NCBI GenBank assembly: GCA_016703765.1
Contig: JADJBL010000036.1
Coordinates: 1 to 42,893 of the forward strand
Origin: Saprospirales bacterium
Lineage (GTDB): Bacteria; Bacteroidota; Bacteroidia; Chitinophagales; Saprospiraceae
DNA length: 42,893 bases
Reading direction: 5' to 3'
Part shown: positions 1 through 9,168 of the stretch, piece by piece
Numbering within the stretch: position 1 is the first letter of the stretch
Layout: each line of letters opens with the position of its first letter
The notes under the pieces: generated by a model
What the model saw: the letters and a program-made list of their open reading frames with translations, nothing else
Database searches by the model: none
Told to the model about the DNA's origin: nothing
Position numbers and translations under genes: made by a program

Positions 1-1
1 G

Positions 2-778
2 AATGTCAACCTCAACAACGGGCTCAACCAGATGAACGCCGGCCTCTCGCCCGACGAGGTGCTGGCCTGGCTACTGGCCAACGACGCCTGCGGCTCCGGA
101 AACGCCAACTCCCGTCAGTACGGCATCGCCGATTTCGATCCAGACGGCAATCCCCGCGCGGCAGGCTACACGGGCAGCAATTGCCTCGACTACGCCAACC
201 ACAATACCGGCGAGTATTACTCCATCCAGGGCAATATCCTGCTCGGGCAAGGCATCCTCGACTCCATGGAGCAGCGCTTCCTCAATACAGAGGGCAGCCT
301 GGCCAAACGCCTCATGTCGGCCCTCCAAGGCGCCAATGTGCCCGGCGCCGATACCCGCTGTCTGGCGGCAGGCATTTCCTCCAAATCAGCCTTTATCCGC
401 GTGGCAAAGCCAGATGACACGGGAGGCAATTTCTACCTCGAGCTCAATGTGCCCAGCGTATTGACGGGCGTTGACCCCATCGACTCCCTTCAAACGCTGT
501 TCGACGTGTGGTGCGAGAGTATTTCGGGCGCTTCCGAAGCCAGTCCGGAAGTCGGTTTTCGCATCTATCCCAATCCGGCAAGCAATTTTCTGTACTTCGA
601 AACGGAAGCCGATATAATCCTGATCCAATGGCTGGACCTCTCCGGCCGGCTCCTGCATCAGGAAAGACCTCTCAGCAACAGGTATTTGTGGGTTCCTCCC
701 CTTCCAAATGGGGTTTATCTGCTAAAGGCTTTTACTGATAAGTCTTCTTTTGGGGAAGTGGTGGAGGTAAAGAGATGA
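2..778 (+). CDS. DUF1028 family secreted protein with T9SS sorting domain (5' partial)
   Basis: The frame is open from base 2, so the N-terminus lies outside the window. About residues 1-165 match the C-terminal half of DUF1028 proteins, an Ntn-hydrolase-like family of unknown substrate. Family landmarks are LNNGLNQMNAGLSPDEVLAWL, the YSIQGNILLGQ segment, the SLAKRLMSAL helix, the GADTRC turn, and a final region resembling the family's xLxxLFDVW ending. The last ~75 residues form a type A T9SS sorting domain (FRIYPNPASNFLYF, then an LPNGVYLLKAF-like end), so the protein is probably exported through the outer membrane and processed. The stop overlaps the next start as ATGA at 775-778, suggesting translational coupling with the downstream nuclease-fold gene. 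The family assignment is firm; the biochemical role is unknown. Confidence 0.85.
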   Translation, partial: NVNLNNGLNQMNAGLSPDEVLAWLLANDACGSGNANSRQYGIADFDPDGNPRAAGYTGSNCLDYANHNTGEYYSIQGNILLGQGILDSMEQRFLNTEGSLAKRLMSALQGANVPGADTRCLAAGISSKSAFIRVAKPDDTGGNFYLELNVPSVLTGVDPIDSLQTLFDVWCESISGASEASPEVGFRIYPNPASNFLYFETEADIILIQWLDLSGRLLHQERPLSNRYLWVPPLPNGVYLLKAFTDKSSFGEVVEVKR

Positions 779-1237
779 AACACTCCCTCGATCTACCCCC
801 TGCTCGACATGCAGGAGTCCCTGCAAATCCGCACCCTCAACGGGCAGCGGCAGGTGTGGGACTCCATTCGGCGAAAATGGCTGGTCCTGGGGCCGGAGGA
901 GCTCGTCCGCCAACTGCTGCTCCTCTACCTCGTAAGCGAAAAAGGCTACAGCCCCAACCGAATCGGCATAGAGAAAATGCTGGTAGTCAATACCCTCACC
1001 CGCCGCTGCGATATCCTGGTCTATGCAGGCGATATGTCGCCCTGGATGCTCGTCGAATGCAAGGCGCCCGCTGTGCCCATTTCTCAAGCTACGTTCGACC
1101 AGGTCGCCAGGTACAATCTCCCCCTCAGGGTTCCCTTTCTCTGCACCAGCAACGGGCGCGACACCTACTGCTGCGCCATGGATTACGAAGGTTCTTCTTA
1201 TGCGTTTCTCGACGCTTTGCCGGAATTCCCGAAATAA
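775..1237 (+). CDS. Type I restriction enzyme HsdR-N-like domain protein (frameshifted near the start)
   Basis: This small stand-alone protein resembles the HSDR_N_2 family that is common as a single domain in Bacteroidota. It has a PD-(D/E)xK-like core: RCDILVY followed by WMLVECKAP, where D and E-x-K would be the metal-binding residues. The uninterrupted frame starts at ATG 809. Starting at ATG 775 and removing one C from the run at 796-800 gives an N-terminus (MKHSLDLPLLDMQESLQIR) that matches the usual LxLP...I.R opening of this family and overlaps the upstream stop by ATGA. I therefore join 775-1237 (463 nt, one base too many for a clean frame). The role is unknown; family members are usually not part of a restriction operon, and no HsdM or HsdS gene is nearby. 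Confidence 0.72.
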
Positions 1238-1281
1238 TATCCGGGACCTTTAGTAATTTTCAGCCGCCAACCCAACCTGCT

Positions 1282-2238
1282 ATGACCACAGACACTATCC
1301 TCGTGATTGGAGCGAACGGACAGATCGGCTCCGTTCTGACCGAAGCCCTTCGCAACCATTTTGGAGAGGACCGGGTAATCCCCAGCGACATTCGCCAGCC
1401 TGAGCACCACATCGGGCATTTTGAACTGCTGGACGTCCTGGATCCGGATCGGCTCGGCGCCCTGGTCGACAAATACCGCATCACCCAAATCTACCACCTG
1501 GCGGCTGTCCTTTCGGCCAAAGGCGAGCAGGCGCCCCTGCCTACCTGGGATATCAATATGAAAGGCTTGCTCAACGTCCTGGAAGTGTCGAGGGAAAAAA
1601 AGATAGCCAAAGTATTCTACCCCAGCTCCATCGCCGTATTCGGCCCCAGCACCCCGAGGGTCAATACGCCCCAGTCAACCGTCATGCAACCCTCTACCGT
1701 GTACGGCATCAGCAAGGTGGCCGGCGAACTGTGGAGCCAGTATTATAACCTTCGCTACGGCCTCGATATCCGCTCGGTCCGCTATCCGGGTATCATCGGC
1801 TACCAATCCATGCCGGGCGGCGGCACCACCGATTACGCAGTCGATATTTACCACAAAGCCGTCCTGGGGCAGGCATTCGAATGCTTCCTCCGGGAAGATA
1901 CCCGCCTGCCCATGCTCTATATGGACGACGCCATCCGCGGCACCCTCGCCCTCATAGACGCCCCTTCGGAAAAGATCACTATCCGCACGAGCTACAACCT
2001 CTCCGGGATGAGCTTCACCCCCGCCGAAATCAGCCTGGAGATCAAAAAACACGTGCCCGGCTTCCAGGTCAGCTATAAACCCGATTTCCGGCAGGCCATC
2101 GCCGATTCCTGGACCCAAAGCATCGACGACACCGTTGCACGCCGCGATTGGGGCTGGAACCCGCGCTTTGATCTGGCTCTAATGACGGAGGATATGCTGA
2201 GGCATTTGGGGGAGCAATATCAGGTGGCGGGGTTTTAA
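1282..2238 (+). CDS. tdh: L-threonine 3-dehydrogenase, SDR (epimerase-like) type
   Basis: This enzyme oxidises L-threonine to 2-amino-3-ketobutyrate with NAD+ in the cytoplasm. The 318-residue protein has the extended-SDR layout: GANGQIG at residues 10-16 binds NAD, YPSSIAVFG supplies the active-site serine region near 113-121, and YGISK supplies Tyr141 and Lys145. The RYPGIIG and DYAVDIY segments are typical of the epimerase-like threonine dehydrogenases rather than UDP-sugar epimerases. The open frame extends upstream to 775, but that extension overlaps the HsdR-N-like gene in another frame and has no family similarity, so ATG 1282 is the better start. The next gene is the 2-amino-3-ketobutyrate CoA ligase, which completes threonine to glycine plus acetyl-CoA and supports the call. 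Confidence 0.9.
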   Translation: MTTDTILVIGANGQIGSVLTEALRNHFGEDRVIPSDIRQPEHHIGHFELLDVLDPDRLGALVDKYRITQIYHLAAVLSAKGEQAPLPTWDINMKGLLNVLEVSREKKIAKVFYPSSIAVFGPSTPRVNTPQSTVMQPSTVYGISKVAGELWSQYYNLRYGLDIRSVRYPGIIGYQSMPGGGTTDYAVDIYHKAVLGQAFECFLREDTRLPMLYMDDAIRGTLALIDAPSEKITIRTSYNLSGMSFTPAEISLEIKKHVPGFQVSYKPDFRQAIADSWTQSIDDTVARRDWGWNPRFDLALMTEDMLRHLGEQYQVAGF

Positions 2239-2321
2239 GTTGAAAAGTTGAAACTGAGTTGAAAAAAAAAAGAATCAGAAACTAAAAACTAAAAATTCAC
2301 AACTAAAAACTCACAACTACC
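2239..2321 (+). repeat. Low-complexity spacer of AGTTGAAA / AACTAAAA units
   Basis: The spacer between the threonine dehydrogenase and the CoA ligase holds three AGTTGAAA-like units, a poly-A run of ten, then several AACTAAAA and CACAACTA units. The AGTTG and CAACT parts are partly complementary, so a weak hairpin is possible, but no perfect stem is present. It resembles the other unit-based spacers of this window (3393-3480, 16561-16610, 19147-19224, 20801-20841). Confidence 0.5.
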
Positions 2322-3390
2322 ATGTTCACCAACATCGGACCTTCACTCCAAAAAGAGCTTGCCGACATCAAAGAAGCGGGCCTATATAAGACCGAACGCA
2401 TCATCACCACCCCGCAGGGCGCGGAGATCAAGACGCAGCAAAGCGGCGAGGTGCTCAATTTTTGCGCCAACAACTACCTGGGCCTGTCCTCTCACCCTGC
2501 GGTGATCGAAGCGGCTATCGAGACCATCCGGACGCATGGGTACGGGATGTCTTCGGTGCGCTTTATCTGCGGCACGCAGGACATCCACAAGACCCTCGAG
2601 CGAAAGATCGCCGAGTTCCTCGGCACGGAGGATTCTATCCTCTACGCCGCGGCGTTTGACGCCAACGGAGGGCTGTTCGAGCCCCTGTTGGGCGAAGAAG
2701 ACGCCATCATCTCCGACGAGCTCAACCACGCGTCTATCATCGACGGCGTCCGGCTGTGCAAGGCGCAGCGGTATCGCTACACCCACAACGATATGAATAG
2801 CCTGGAAGAGCAATTGAAATCCGCCCAGGGCGCCCGCCGCCGGATGATCGCCACCGACGGGGCCTTTTCGATGGACGGGACCATTGCCCAGCTCGATAGA
2901 TATCATCACCGGCACTTTGGGGAAGGCGATGGGCGGGGCATCCGGAGGCTTCACCGCCGCCCGGCAGGAGATCGTCGACCTGCTCCGCCAACGCAGCCGA
3001 CCCTACCTGTTTTCCAACACGGTAGCGCCTTCCATCGTGGGGGCCTCTATCAAGGTCATCGACCTCCTCTCCGGCTCCACTGCCCTGCGTGACAAACTGG
3101 AGCGCAATACCAAATATTTCCGCAAAGCCATGACGGATGCCGGCTTCGACATCCTCCCCGGCGAGCACCCGATTACGCCCATCATGCTCTACGATGCCAA
3201 GCTCGCGCAAGAATTCGCCAGCCGCCTATTGAATGAAGGGATCTACGTCATCGGGTTTTTCTTCCCCGTCGTGCCCAAAGGCAAGGCCCGCATCCGCGTC
3301 CAAATCTCCGCCGGTCATGAGCAGGAACATTTGGAAAAGGCGGTGGAGGCGTTTACGAAGGTTGGGAGGGAGCTTGGGGTAATTCGATAG
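2322..3390 (+). pseudogene. kbl: 2-amino-3-ketobutyrate CoA ligase with internal deletion and frameshift
   Basis: This PLP enzyme normally cleaves 2-amino-3-ketobutyrate with CoA to glycine and acetyl-CoA, the step after threonine dehydrogenase. The first frame (2322 to about 2897) runs from the N-terminus through [22 protein letters not shown] and [14 protein letters not shown]. The second frame (from about 2897 to 3390) resumes at [18 protein letters not shown], which contains the Schiff-base lysine, and continues to the normal C-terminus. Roughly 40 residues expected between the two are missing, including the family's VDDSHATG segment whose aspartate contacts the PLP pyridine nitrogen. The junction lies in GATAGATATC. 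A protein made from this sequence would not be active. Either the gene is broken or the deletion is an assembly error; intact tdh upstream makes an error plausible. Confidence 0.85.
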
Positions 3391-3392
3391 TG

Positions 3393-3480
3393 AGTTTAGA
3401 AGGTTTAGTAGGTTTAGAGGGTTTAGAGAGTTTAGAAAAACTAAACTTCCTAAACCTTCTAAACTCTCTAAACTTCTAAA
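3393..3480. terminator. Bidirectional hairpin made of repeated TTTAGA units
   Basis: Between the convergent kbl and DUF1501 genes, five GTTTAGA-like units (3393-3436) are followed by AAAA and then about five inverted CTAAAC units (3441-3480). Together they can fold into a stem of roughly 35-40 bp. The right arm ends six bases before the DUF1501 stop. Its position between two converging stops suggests a shared transcription terminator or RNA 3'-end stabiliser (inference). Confidence 0.6.
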
Positions 3481-3485
3481 AAATC

Positions 3486-5048
3486 CTAAATCTTAACCAG
3501 CGTTCTGCTCTTTTGCCGGCCGTTCTCCAACTGCACCCTCACATAATACGTACCGGGCGCCAGGCGGCTTCCGTTGAAGGGCACTTCGTGCTGGCCCGCG
3601 GGAAGCACCTTGTCGAACAACACTTCTCTTTCGCAGCTCAGGGAGTCGAATACGCTGAGGCGCACCCGCTCGTGGCTGCTCGTGAAGCGGATGCTGACCT
3701 GCGATTGGAAAGGATTCGGGTAGACGAACAGGTCCACCTCCTCGGGCTGGGCGACCAGATCGCTCGAGCCGGAGGGACTGCAGGGCTGGATGACGGGGAT
3801 GTATTGAAATTCGGGATGCAGCAGATCGAGAATGGAATCCTGGGGCACGCCGAACCAATCCATCAGCACGGAGCCGTAGATATCGCGGAAGTCGTACTGC
3901 AATGCCACTCCGTCCTGGTCGCCGATCGGATCGGGGATGTCGGGGTTGTCGCCCAGGAGGCCTGGGTTGATGCAGGAGCCGAAGATCAGCAGCGGCGCCG
4001 CCGAGCCGTGGTCCGTGCCGAAGCTGTCGTTCGACTGGATGCGGCGGCCGAATTCGCTAAAAGTCATCGTTAATACTCGCTCCTCCAGACCCAACAATTG
4101 CAGGTCCTCCTGGAAAGCGGCCACGGCGTCCGACAGAGTCTTGAGCAGGTCGGCGTGTTCGCCGATGGTGGTATCTCCGTCGTTTTCGACCTGATTGGCA
4201 TGGGTGTCGAAACCGCCCAGGCTGGCCACGTAGATGCGGGTCTTCAATCCCCCCTTGATGAGCAGGGCGACGTTTTTCAATTGCTGAGCCAGCCCGTTGT
4301 CGGCCGGATAATTGGCCAGATTGCTTCCCAGGTTGGCGGCGTCGGTGATCACATCCGAATATTCATTCGTCTGCAAAATGCTCTGCCGCATGAAGGTGAG
4401 CTCGTCGCCGTAGGGCGTGTTGGGGGCAGTGTCCTCTCCTCCGGAGGCCAGGGGATAGAGGTTGAAAGGATCGGTGATCGCCAGGCTGTAGTTGGCGCCG
4501 ACGCCCTGGCAGGTGGACGACACCAGCGAGCCGATGGTGATGGCGAAGGGGTCGGGATAGTCGGGGTTGGGGTAATTGTCGGGGAAGCCTACGTGGTCGA
4601 CGTCGAGGTAACGGCCCAGCCAGCCGGTGTTCCAGGTTTGTTCGGCCGGGGAGCCGGAGGTCCAGATATCCGTCGATCGGAAGTGGGAGCGGTTCTGGTT
4701 GGGATACCCTGCCCCTTGAACCACCGTCATGCGGGCGTTGTCGTACACGCTTTTCAGGCCGGTCATGACGGGATGCAAGCCGGTTTCGGGGCTCAGTAGG
4801 AGGGCGCTGTTTTCCGGGATCAGGATATTGGGCCGGGCGTTGGCCAGCTTGCTGTACTGATCGAGCGGAAGAATCATATTGAGGCCGTCGTTGCCGCCGT
4901 TGAGTTGGATGAGGACCAGCACCTTGTCCGTATCGCCGTTGAAGGCGTTGAAGAGGGAATTGCGGCCCAGGGCTCTCACGCCAAACCCGTTGAGAAGGAG
5001 CGGTAAGCTGACAGCCGTAGAGGTCTTTATAAAATCTCTGCGTTTCAT
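3486..5048 (-). CDS. DUF1501 domain exported protein with T9SS sorting domain
   Basis: The 520-residue protein begins MKRRDFIKTS, a twin-arginine-like export leader followed by a hydrophobic stretch (SLPLLLNGFGV). Residues ~40-425 are the DUF1501 domain, an alkaline-phosphatase/sulfatase-fold family; landmarks are VLIQLNGGNDGLNM, ASLGGFDTHANQ, TMTFSEFGRR and GTDHGSAAPLLIFG. The last ~80 residues are a T9SS type A sorting domain (LFVYPNPFQSQVSI to GTYYVRVQLENG). The DUF1800 gene starts upstream, ends 27 bp before this ATG, and is its usual genomic partner, so the two form an operon. The DUF1501/DUF1800 pair is widespread but its substrate is not established. Family and localisation are secure; enzymatic activity is not. 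Confidence 0.9.
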   Translation of the reverse strand: MKRRDFIKTSTAVSLPLLLNGFGVRALGRNSLFNAFNGDTDKVLVLIQLNGGNDGLNMILPLDQYSKLANARPNILIPENSALLLSPETGLHPVMTGLKSVYDNARMTVVQGAGYPNQNRSHFRSTDIWTSGSPAEQTWNTGWLGRYLDVDHVGFPDNYPNPDYPDPFAITIGSLVSSTCQGVGANYSLAITDPFNLYPLASGGEDTAPNTPYGDELTFMRQSILQTNEYSDVITDAANLGSNLANYPADNGLAQQLKNVALLIKGGLKTRIYVASLGGFDTHANQVENDGDTTIGEHADLLKTLSDAVAAFQEDLQLLGLEERVLTMTFSEFGRRIQSNDSFGTDHGSAAPLLIFGSCINPGLLGDNPDIPDPIGDQDGVALQYDFRDIYGSVLMDWFGVPQDSILDLLHPEFQYIPVIQPCSPSGSSDLVAQPEEVDLFVYPNPFQSQVSIRFTSSHERVRLSVFDSLSCEREVLFDKVLPAGQHEVPFNGSRLAPGTYYVRVQLENGRQKSRTLVKI

Positions 5049-5075
5049 TGTTCGATCTTTTTTGGGTTTAGCAAA

Positions 5076-6755
5076 TTAGCTTAGATAAAATTCCGGCAGG
5101 TTCATCATGGCCTTTAGCAACAGGCGCAGCTGAAGCTCTATCGGGCCGTAATAAACCGGGTTGGTCGGATCGGCGAGATAGTCGGCGTATTCGATCGTCC
5201 ATTCGTAGTCGGGCAGGCCCGGAAGCAGGATGTTTTTCAGAAAGGTCTTCTGATTCTCCGTAATGGGCTGCGGGAGCAGGATCTTGCTCAAGTCGTCGAT
5301 GAGTTGATTGGGATCGGCCGGGTCGTCGAGGGTCGCCGCCAGGGCGAGCACGTCGATCTTCAGGGTGACGCCTCCGCCGGCGCTGATGCCCGTCGTCGTT
5401 ACCCCATCGGTGATCTGCATGCGGTAAGGCAGGGTCACCGAATTGATCCAGGTGCGGTAGAACAGGGGCTCCTGGTAGTACGCCTTCCAGCCCGCCACGT
5501 CGGGGGGGTTGAAGATTTGCATTTGAAGCAGGGAGAGGGGTTCGGCCATCTTCAGCCAAGCTCTGTACTGGCCGTTCAGGTTGGCGGGTATCGGCATATC
5601 CACCGTTTTAGAGGCGGTCAGCACAAAATCGACCGGGTTTTTGATCATGGGGCCTATACTCAGTGCGTCGAAAAAGTGCTCGCTCTTGAGCAGGGTCTCC
5701 AGAGCCGGAACGATATCGTAATCGTTGTCGATGAGCACCTGGGCCAGGGGCTCGATGACGTCTGTTTCCACTGTGGCGTCGATGACGTAATAGACAAACC
5801 AGCGGTATAGTTTGCGGCAAATAAAGCGGGCTACTTCGTCCTGGAGGAATATGATATCGACGAGGTTTTTGTATTCATCCGCTCCGGCGTTGGGTATTTG
5901 CACATCGTCGAAGCGGTAGGACAGTTGTTTGGTGGTATTATCGTGGCGGTTGGGAACAAAATTCGAACCTACGGGGGTGGCCGGATTGGTGGTTCGATAT
6001 CCGGTATCCCTCCACCCGGTGAGCACCTTGGCGATTTCGGATACGTCCTGTTCGGTATAATTGGTGTAATCGCCGGGCCCCACCTGCTGTCCTTTTCCGA
6101 TGGTGAATAACTCGAGCAATTCTCGGGCATAGTTCTCGTTGGGCGCGGTCTTGGTGTTCTGGCTCCCGTTTAGGTAGCGCAGCATGGCGGGGTCGATGGT
6201 GACGTCTTTCACCAGTTGACGGAAATTGCCCAGGGCGCTGCTTCGAAGGGTGGTAATGTACCGGTAGATAAACTTGGCGTCGCTCACCGAAGCCAGTGAA
6301 GTGACGAAATGATTGTGCCAAAAAAGAGTCATTTTTTCCCGAACGGACATTCCCTCTGCGACCATGACCCCCATATTCCAGGCGTAAAGGGATTGGGTGC
6401 GGTAGCCAAACAGGTTGACGGTATCCGAGTAAGGCGCATCGATCCAGGTTTCCCCGATCGGTACGTTGGGGTCGTTGTTGTTATTGGAATTGAGTGGCGG
6501 GTCCGGCATCGGGGTATCGGCCAGGAGGGCGGCGATGGTGGCGTCGAGACCAAGGTTTTGCGCCTCTTTGATAAGGGAGTAATTGGGTCCCATGGTACTG
6601 CGCCGCATCAGGTGAGCGGCTTGTTCGAAGCCCCAGGGGCCGGTGTAAGGAGTCAGGCCGGTCACCACGGCGGTCGACATCGCCCTGGTTTTTGCCCCCT
6701 TTTTGGAGGAGGTTTTTCGGCCCAACAATGCTGCGAGAGTAGCTCTTCTGTCCAT
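5076..6755 (-). CDS. DUF1800 domain protein
   Basis: The 559-residue protein has the DUF1800 landmarks: AAHLMRRSTMG near residue 50, the MTLFWHNHF helix near 142-150, NENYARELLELFTIG, VSEIAKVLTGWR and a late NPPDVAGWKAYY segment. The FVTS and RYLNG segments are also typical. The N-terminus is rich in K and R without an obvious cleavable signal, as is common when the family is annotated from the first ATG; a Tat-like export route is possible. It lies first in a two-gene minus-strand operon with the DUF1501 gene, the conserved partner. The biochemical role of the family is not established. Confidence 0.9.
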   Translation of the reverse strand: MDRRATLAALLGRKTSSKKGAKTRAMSTAVVTGLTPYTGPWGFEQAAHLMRRSTMGPNYSLIKEAQNLGLDATIAALLADTPMPDPPLNSNNNNDPNVPIGETWIDAPYSDTVNLFGYRTQSLYAWNMGVMVAEGMSVREKMTLFWHNHFVTSLASVSDAKFIYRYITTLRSSALGNFRQLVKDVTIDPAMLRYLNGSQNTKTAPNENYARELLELFTIGKGQQVGPGDYTNYTEQDVSEIAKVLTGWRDTGYRTTNPATPVGSNFVPNRHDNTTKQLSYRFDDVQIPNAGADEYKNLVDIIFLQDEVARFICRKLYRWFVYYVIDATVETDVIEPLAQVLIDNDYDIVPALETLLKSEHFFDALSIGPMIKNPVDFVLTASKTVDMPIPANLNGQYRAWLKMAEPLSLLQMQIFNPPDVAGWKAYYQEPLFYRTWINSVTLPYRMQITDGVTTTGISAGGGVTLKIDVLALAATLDDPADPNQLIDDLSKILLPQPITENQKTFLKNILLPGLPDYEWTIEYADYLADPTNPVYYGPIELQLRLLLKAMMNLPEFYLS

Positions 6756-6839
6756 ACCGGAAATTTTGGTTCCGGGCTTGGACGTTTTGGGGAGCTAGAG
6801 GTTTAATGAATTCTTAAATTTTGAGGGATTCAATCCCTT

Positions 6840-8135
6840 TCAATCCCCTTTCCAATCCAGCACCTGCACATTCTTCACCACCATCTGCACGGTGTCTTTG
6901 GTGCGTTCTTCCATGAGAAGGATCTTGCCTTTCCGCAGGTTTTCCAGCACGGTCGGCAGCGAGTGGCGCACGGTGATGAGCTCGAGGTTGCGGTCGATGA
7001 GGACTTTGAAATCCTTTTGCATGCTTTGCGCAAAGCGCTCCACCTTGTCGTCGATATCGTTGACACAGACCACGAAGCTGATGGCGGTATTCTGCATCAT
7101 ATTGACCTGAAGGCGCAGGTCGGCGATGTGGGAAAACAACACGCTCATGTGGTGCTCGGCCACGAAGGAGAAATCGCGGGTGGAGATGGACACCAGAGCT
7201 TGGTGGCGCTCGACGGCCACCATGGGCGGATAGTTGTCCTCCACGTCGCCGGAAATGAGGGTCCCCTCCCCTTTCGGGTCGATGAAGGAGCGGACGCGAA
7301 GGGGGATACTCTTGTTCTGAAGGGGTTTGATCGTTTTCGGGTGGATCACCTTGGCCCCGTAATAGGTCATTTCGATGGCTTCCCGGTAGGACAGGCGGTC
7401 GAGCTTTTCGACGTTTTCAAACAGGCGGGGATCGGCGGTGAGCACTCCGGGCACGTCTTTCCAGATCGTCATCTCCTCGGCGTCGAGGCAAAAGGAGAAG
7501 ATGGCGGCGGTGTAGTCGGAGCCTTCGCGGCCGAGGGTGGTCGTAGCATTTTCGCGGGTGCTGCCGATGAAACCCTGGGTGACGACGAGATTGCCCTTTT
7601 CAAGCAGGGGAAGGGCTTTGGCTTTGGCGCGCTCCACCGTTTCATCCCATTGAACCCAGCCTTCGCGGTAGATATCGTCGGTGAGGATGACGTCGCGGGC
7701 ATCGAGCCAGGCGGTCTTTAAGCCGATGCGGTTGAGGTAGGCGGCCAGGATGACGGAGGATACCAGTTCTCCCGCGCAGATGATCTGGTCGTACATATAA
7801 TCGTAGTTGGGATGGGGCTCTTCCTCCAGCACCCATTCCACGCTCACAAAATGGTCGTTAACGGCGGCGTACACCTCATCGCCCGGCTCGAAGAGGCCGG
7901 ACATGATCTGGTAATGCTGCTCCTTAATGGCGTTCAGGATTTCCAAAGCCTTGCCGTTTTTTGCCGCATGGGCGCCGACGACCTCCTCCAGTGCGTTGGT
8001 CGTTTTTCCCATTGCAGAAACGACGATCAGCAGGGGCTGATTCTGGAAGGAAACGATGATCGAAGCCGAGTTTTTTACATTGTCGGCGTCCCGCACGGAA
8101 GAGCCGCCGAATTTGAAGACCTTGAGGTTTTTCAT
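6840..8135 (-). CDS. lysC: Aspartate kinase (monofunctional)
   Basis: The enzyme phosphorylates L-aspartate with ATP, the first step toward lysine, threonine, methionine and diaminopimelate. The 431-residue protein opens with KFGGSSV at residues 8-14 and has VVSAMGKTTNALEE, TQGFIGST followed by TTTLGREGSDYTAA, and DVPGVLTADPR, all kinase-domain signatures. A C-terminal regulatory region (about 300-431) contains ACT-like segments around SISTRDFSFVAEHHMS and TAISFVVCVND. The length fits a monofunctional enzyme without a homoserine dehydrogenase domain. It is divergent from the antiporter gene at 8208, and the two share a 72-bp intergenic stretch with a symmetric promoter-like dyad. Confidence 0.95.
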   Translation of the reverse strand: MKNLKVFKFGGSSVRDADNVKNSASIIVSFQNQPLLIVVSAMGKTTNALEEVVGAHAAKNGKALEILNAIKEQHYQIMSGLFEPGDEVYAAVNDHFVSVEWVLEEEPHPNYDYMYDQIICAGELVSSVILAAYLNRIGLKTAWLDARDVILTDDIYREGWVQWDETVERAKAKALPLLEKGNLVVTQGFIGSTRENATTTLGREGSDYTAAIFSFCLDAEEMTIWKDVPGVLTADPRLFENVEKLDRLSYREAIEMTYYGAKVIHPKTIKPLQNKSIPLRVRSFIDPKGEGTLISGDVEDNYPPMVAVERHQALVSISTRDFSFVAEHHMSVLFSHIADLRLQVNMMQNTAISFVVCVNDIDDKVERFAQSMQKDFKVLIDRNLELITVRHSLPTVLENLRKGKILLMEERTKDTVQMVVKNVQVLDWKGD

Positions 8136-8158
8136 GTTTTCTTTGACCGGTTAAAACG

Positions 8159-8192
8159 CGCCAAAGATAGCACTCTTTGATTATCTTTGGCG
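8159..8192. promoter_or_regulatory. 11-bp perfect dyad with back-to-back TATCTTTG elements
   Basis: CGCCAAAGATA (8159-8169) and its exact reverse complement TATCTTTGGCG (8182-8192) are separated by 12 bp. Each arm contains TATCTTTG, a match to the Bacteroidota -7 consensus TAnnTTTG, pointing one way toward lysC (start 8135) and the other way toward the antiporter (start 8208). This would give short leaders on both sides. I see no well-spaced TTG at -33 for either direction, so it could instead be an operator. Confidence 0.45.
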
Positions 8193-8207
8193 GAAAACCA
8201 ACTCAAT

Positions 8208-9168
8208 ATGCTCTTCATCCTGTTTCTCATTGCAGGCTTTGTATCCCTGATCTTTGGGGCAAATATTTTGGTGGAAAGCGCTTCCGCCCTGGCCAAAAGG
8301 TTTAACATTCCGAATATCGTCATCGGATTGACCATCGTGGCCTTCGGCACTTCTTCCCCGGAATTGCTTATCAACGTGTTTGCCGCCGTCGAGGGGAATA
8401 GCCAAATCGCGATGGGGAACGTGATCGGAAGCAACATCTTCAATGTTTTCGGCATTTTAGGCATCTCTGCGCTCATTTATCCCTTGGCTGTAAAGAGCAA
8501 TACCACCTGGATCGAGATACCCCTGAGCTTCCTGGCAGCGCTAATCGTTCTGGTATTGGCCAACGACCTGATCATCGACAAACTGGGCATTTCCTCCATT
8601 ACCCGCATCGATGGGATCATCCTGCTGTTTTTCTTCGTCATTTTTTTGGTCTACACCATATTGCTTGCAAAAAAGGGAGAGGATACCGGAGAAACCATGC
8701 AGATCAAAAAAATGCCGCTGTGGAAGTCTATTTTGCTGATTATCGCGGGACTGGCGCTGCTGGTCATCGGCGGCCGTTCGATCGTCTATTCGGCAGTGGA
8801 GATTGCAAGGCATTTTCAGATTTCGGAAAGGATCATTGCGTTGACCATTATTTCAATCGGCACCTCTGCCGGAGCTGGCCACATCCGCTGTGGCAGCCTA
8901 TAAAAAGAACTCCGACATCGCCATCGGGAACATCGTGGGGTCCAATATTTTCAACGTTTTTTTGATTCTCGGGATCTCCTCGGTGATCAACCCCGTGCCT
9001 CTGATGCCCGAAGCCAATTTTGACCTGCTGGTACATATCGCATCGGCGTTCCTCCTCTTCATAATCATTTTCACCGGAAAAAAACACCAAATGGATCGCT
9101 GGGAAGGCGGCGTATTTTTGTCCCTATACATCGCCTACGTCGTTGCGCTCATCGTCGGAGTTTTTTAA
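8208..9168 (+). CDS. Calcium/sodium antiporter, CaCA family (frameshifted)
   Basis: This inner-membrane exchanger has the duplicated alpha-repeat layout of the YrbG type. The first alpha repeat is GLTIVAFGTSSPELL near residues 43-57, followed by GNVIGSNIFNVFGILG. The second begins LTIISIGTS and continues, in another frame, with PELATSAVAAYKK and GNIVGSNIFNVFLILG. The frame breaks at about 8865-8868, where GTS should be followed by one residue and PEL; two bases appear to be missing from a CTCT-like stretch. The whole span is 961 nt, consistent with a -2 error. Ten hydrophobic segments are visible when the parts are joined. I chose ATG 8208 over the upstream TTG 8187 because the latter falls inside the -7-like element. 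The 3' end overlaps the convergent SRPBCC gene by 45 bp. Confidence 0.88.

Noticed and set aside
775..2238. A single 487-residue frame that would fuse an N-terminal extension to the threonine dehydrogenase.
   Set aside because: The first ~169 residues have no family similarity and lie over the HsdR-N-like gene in another frame; ATG 1282 gives a normal-length enzyme.
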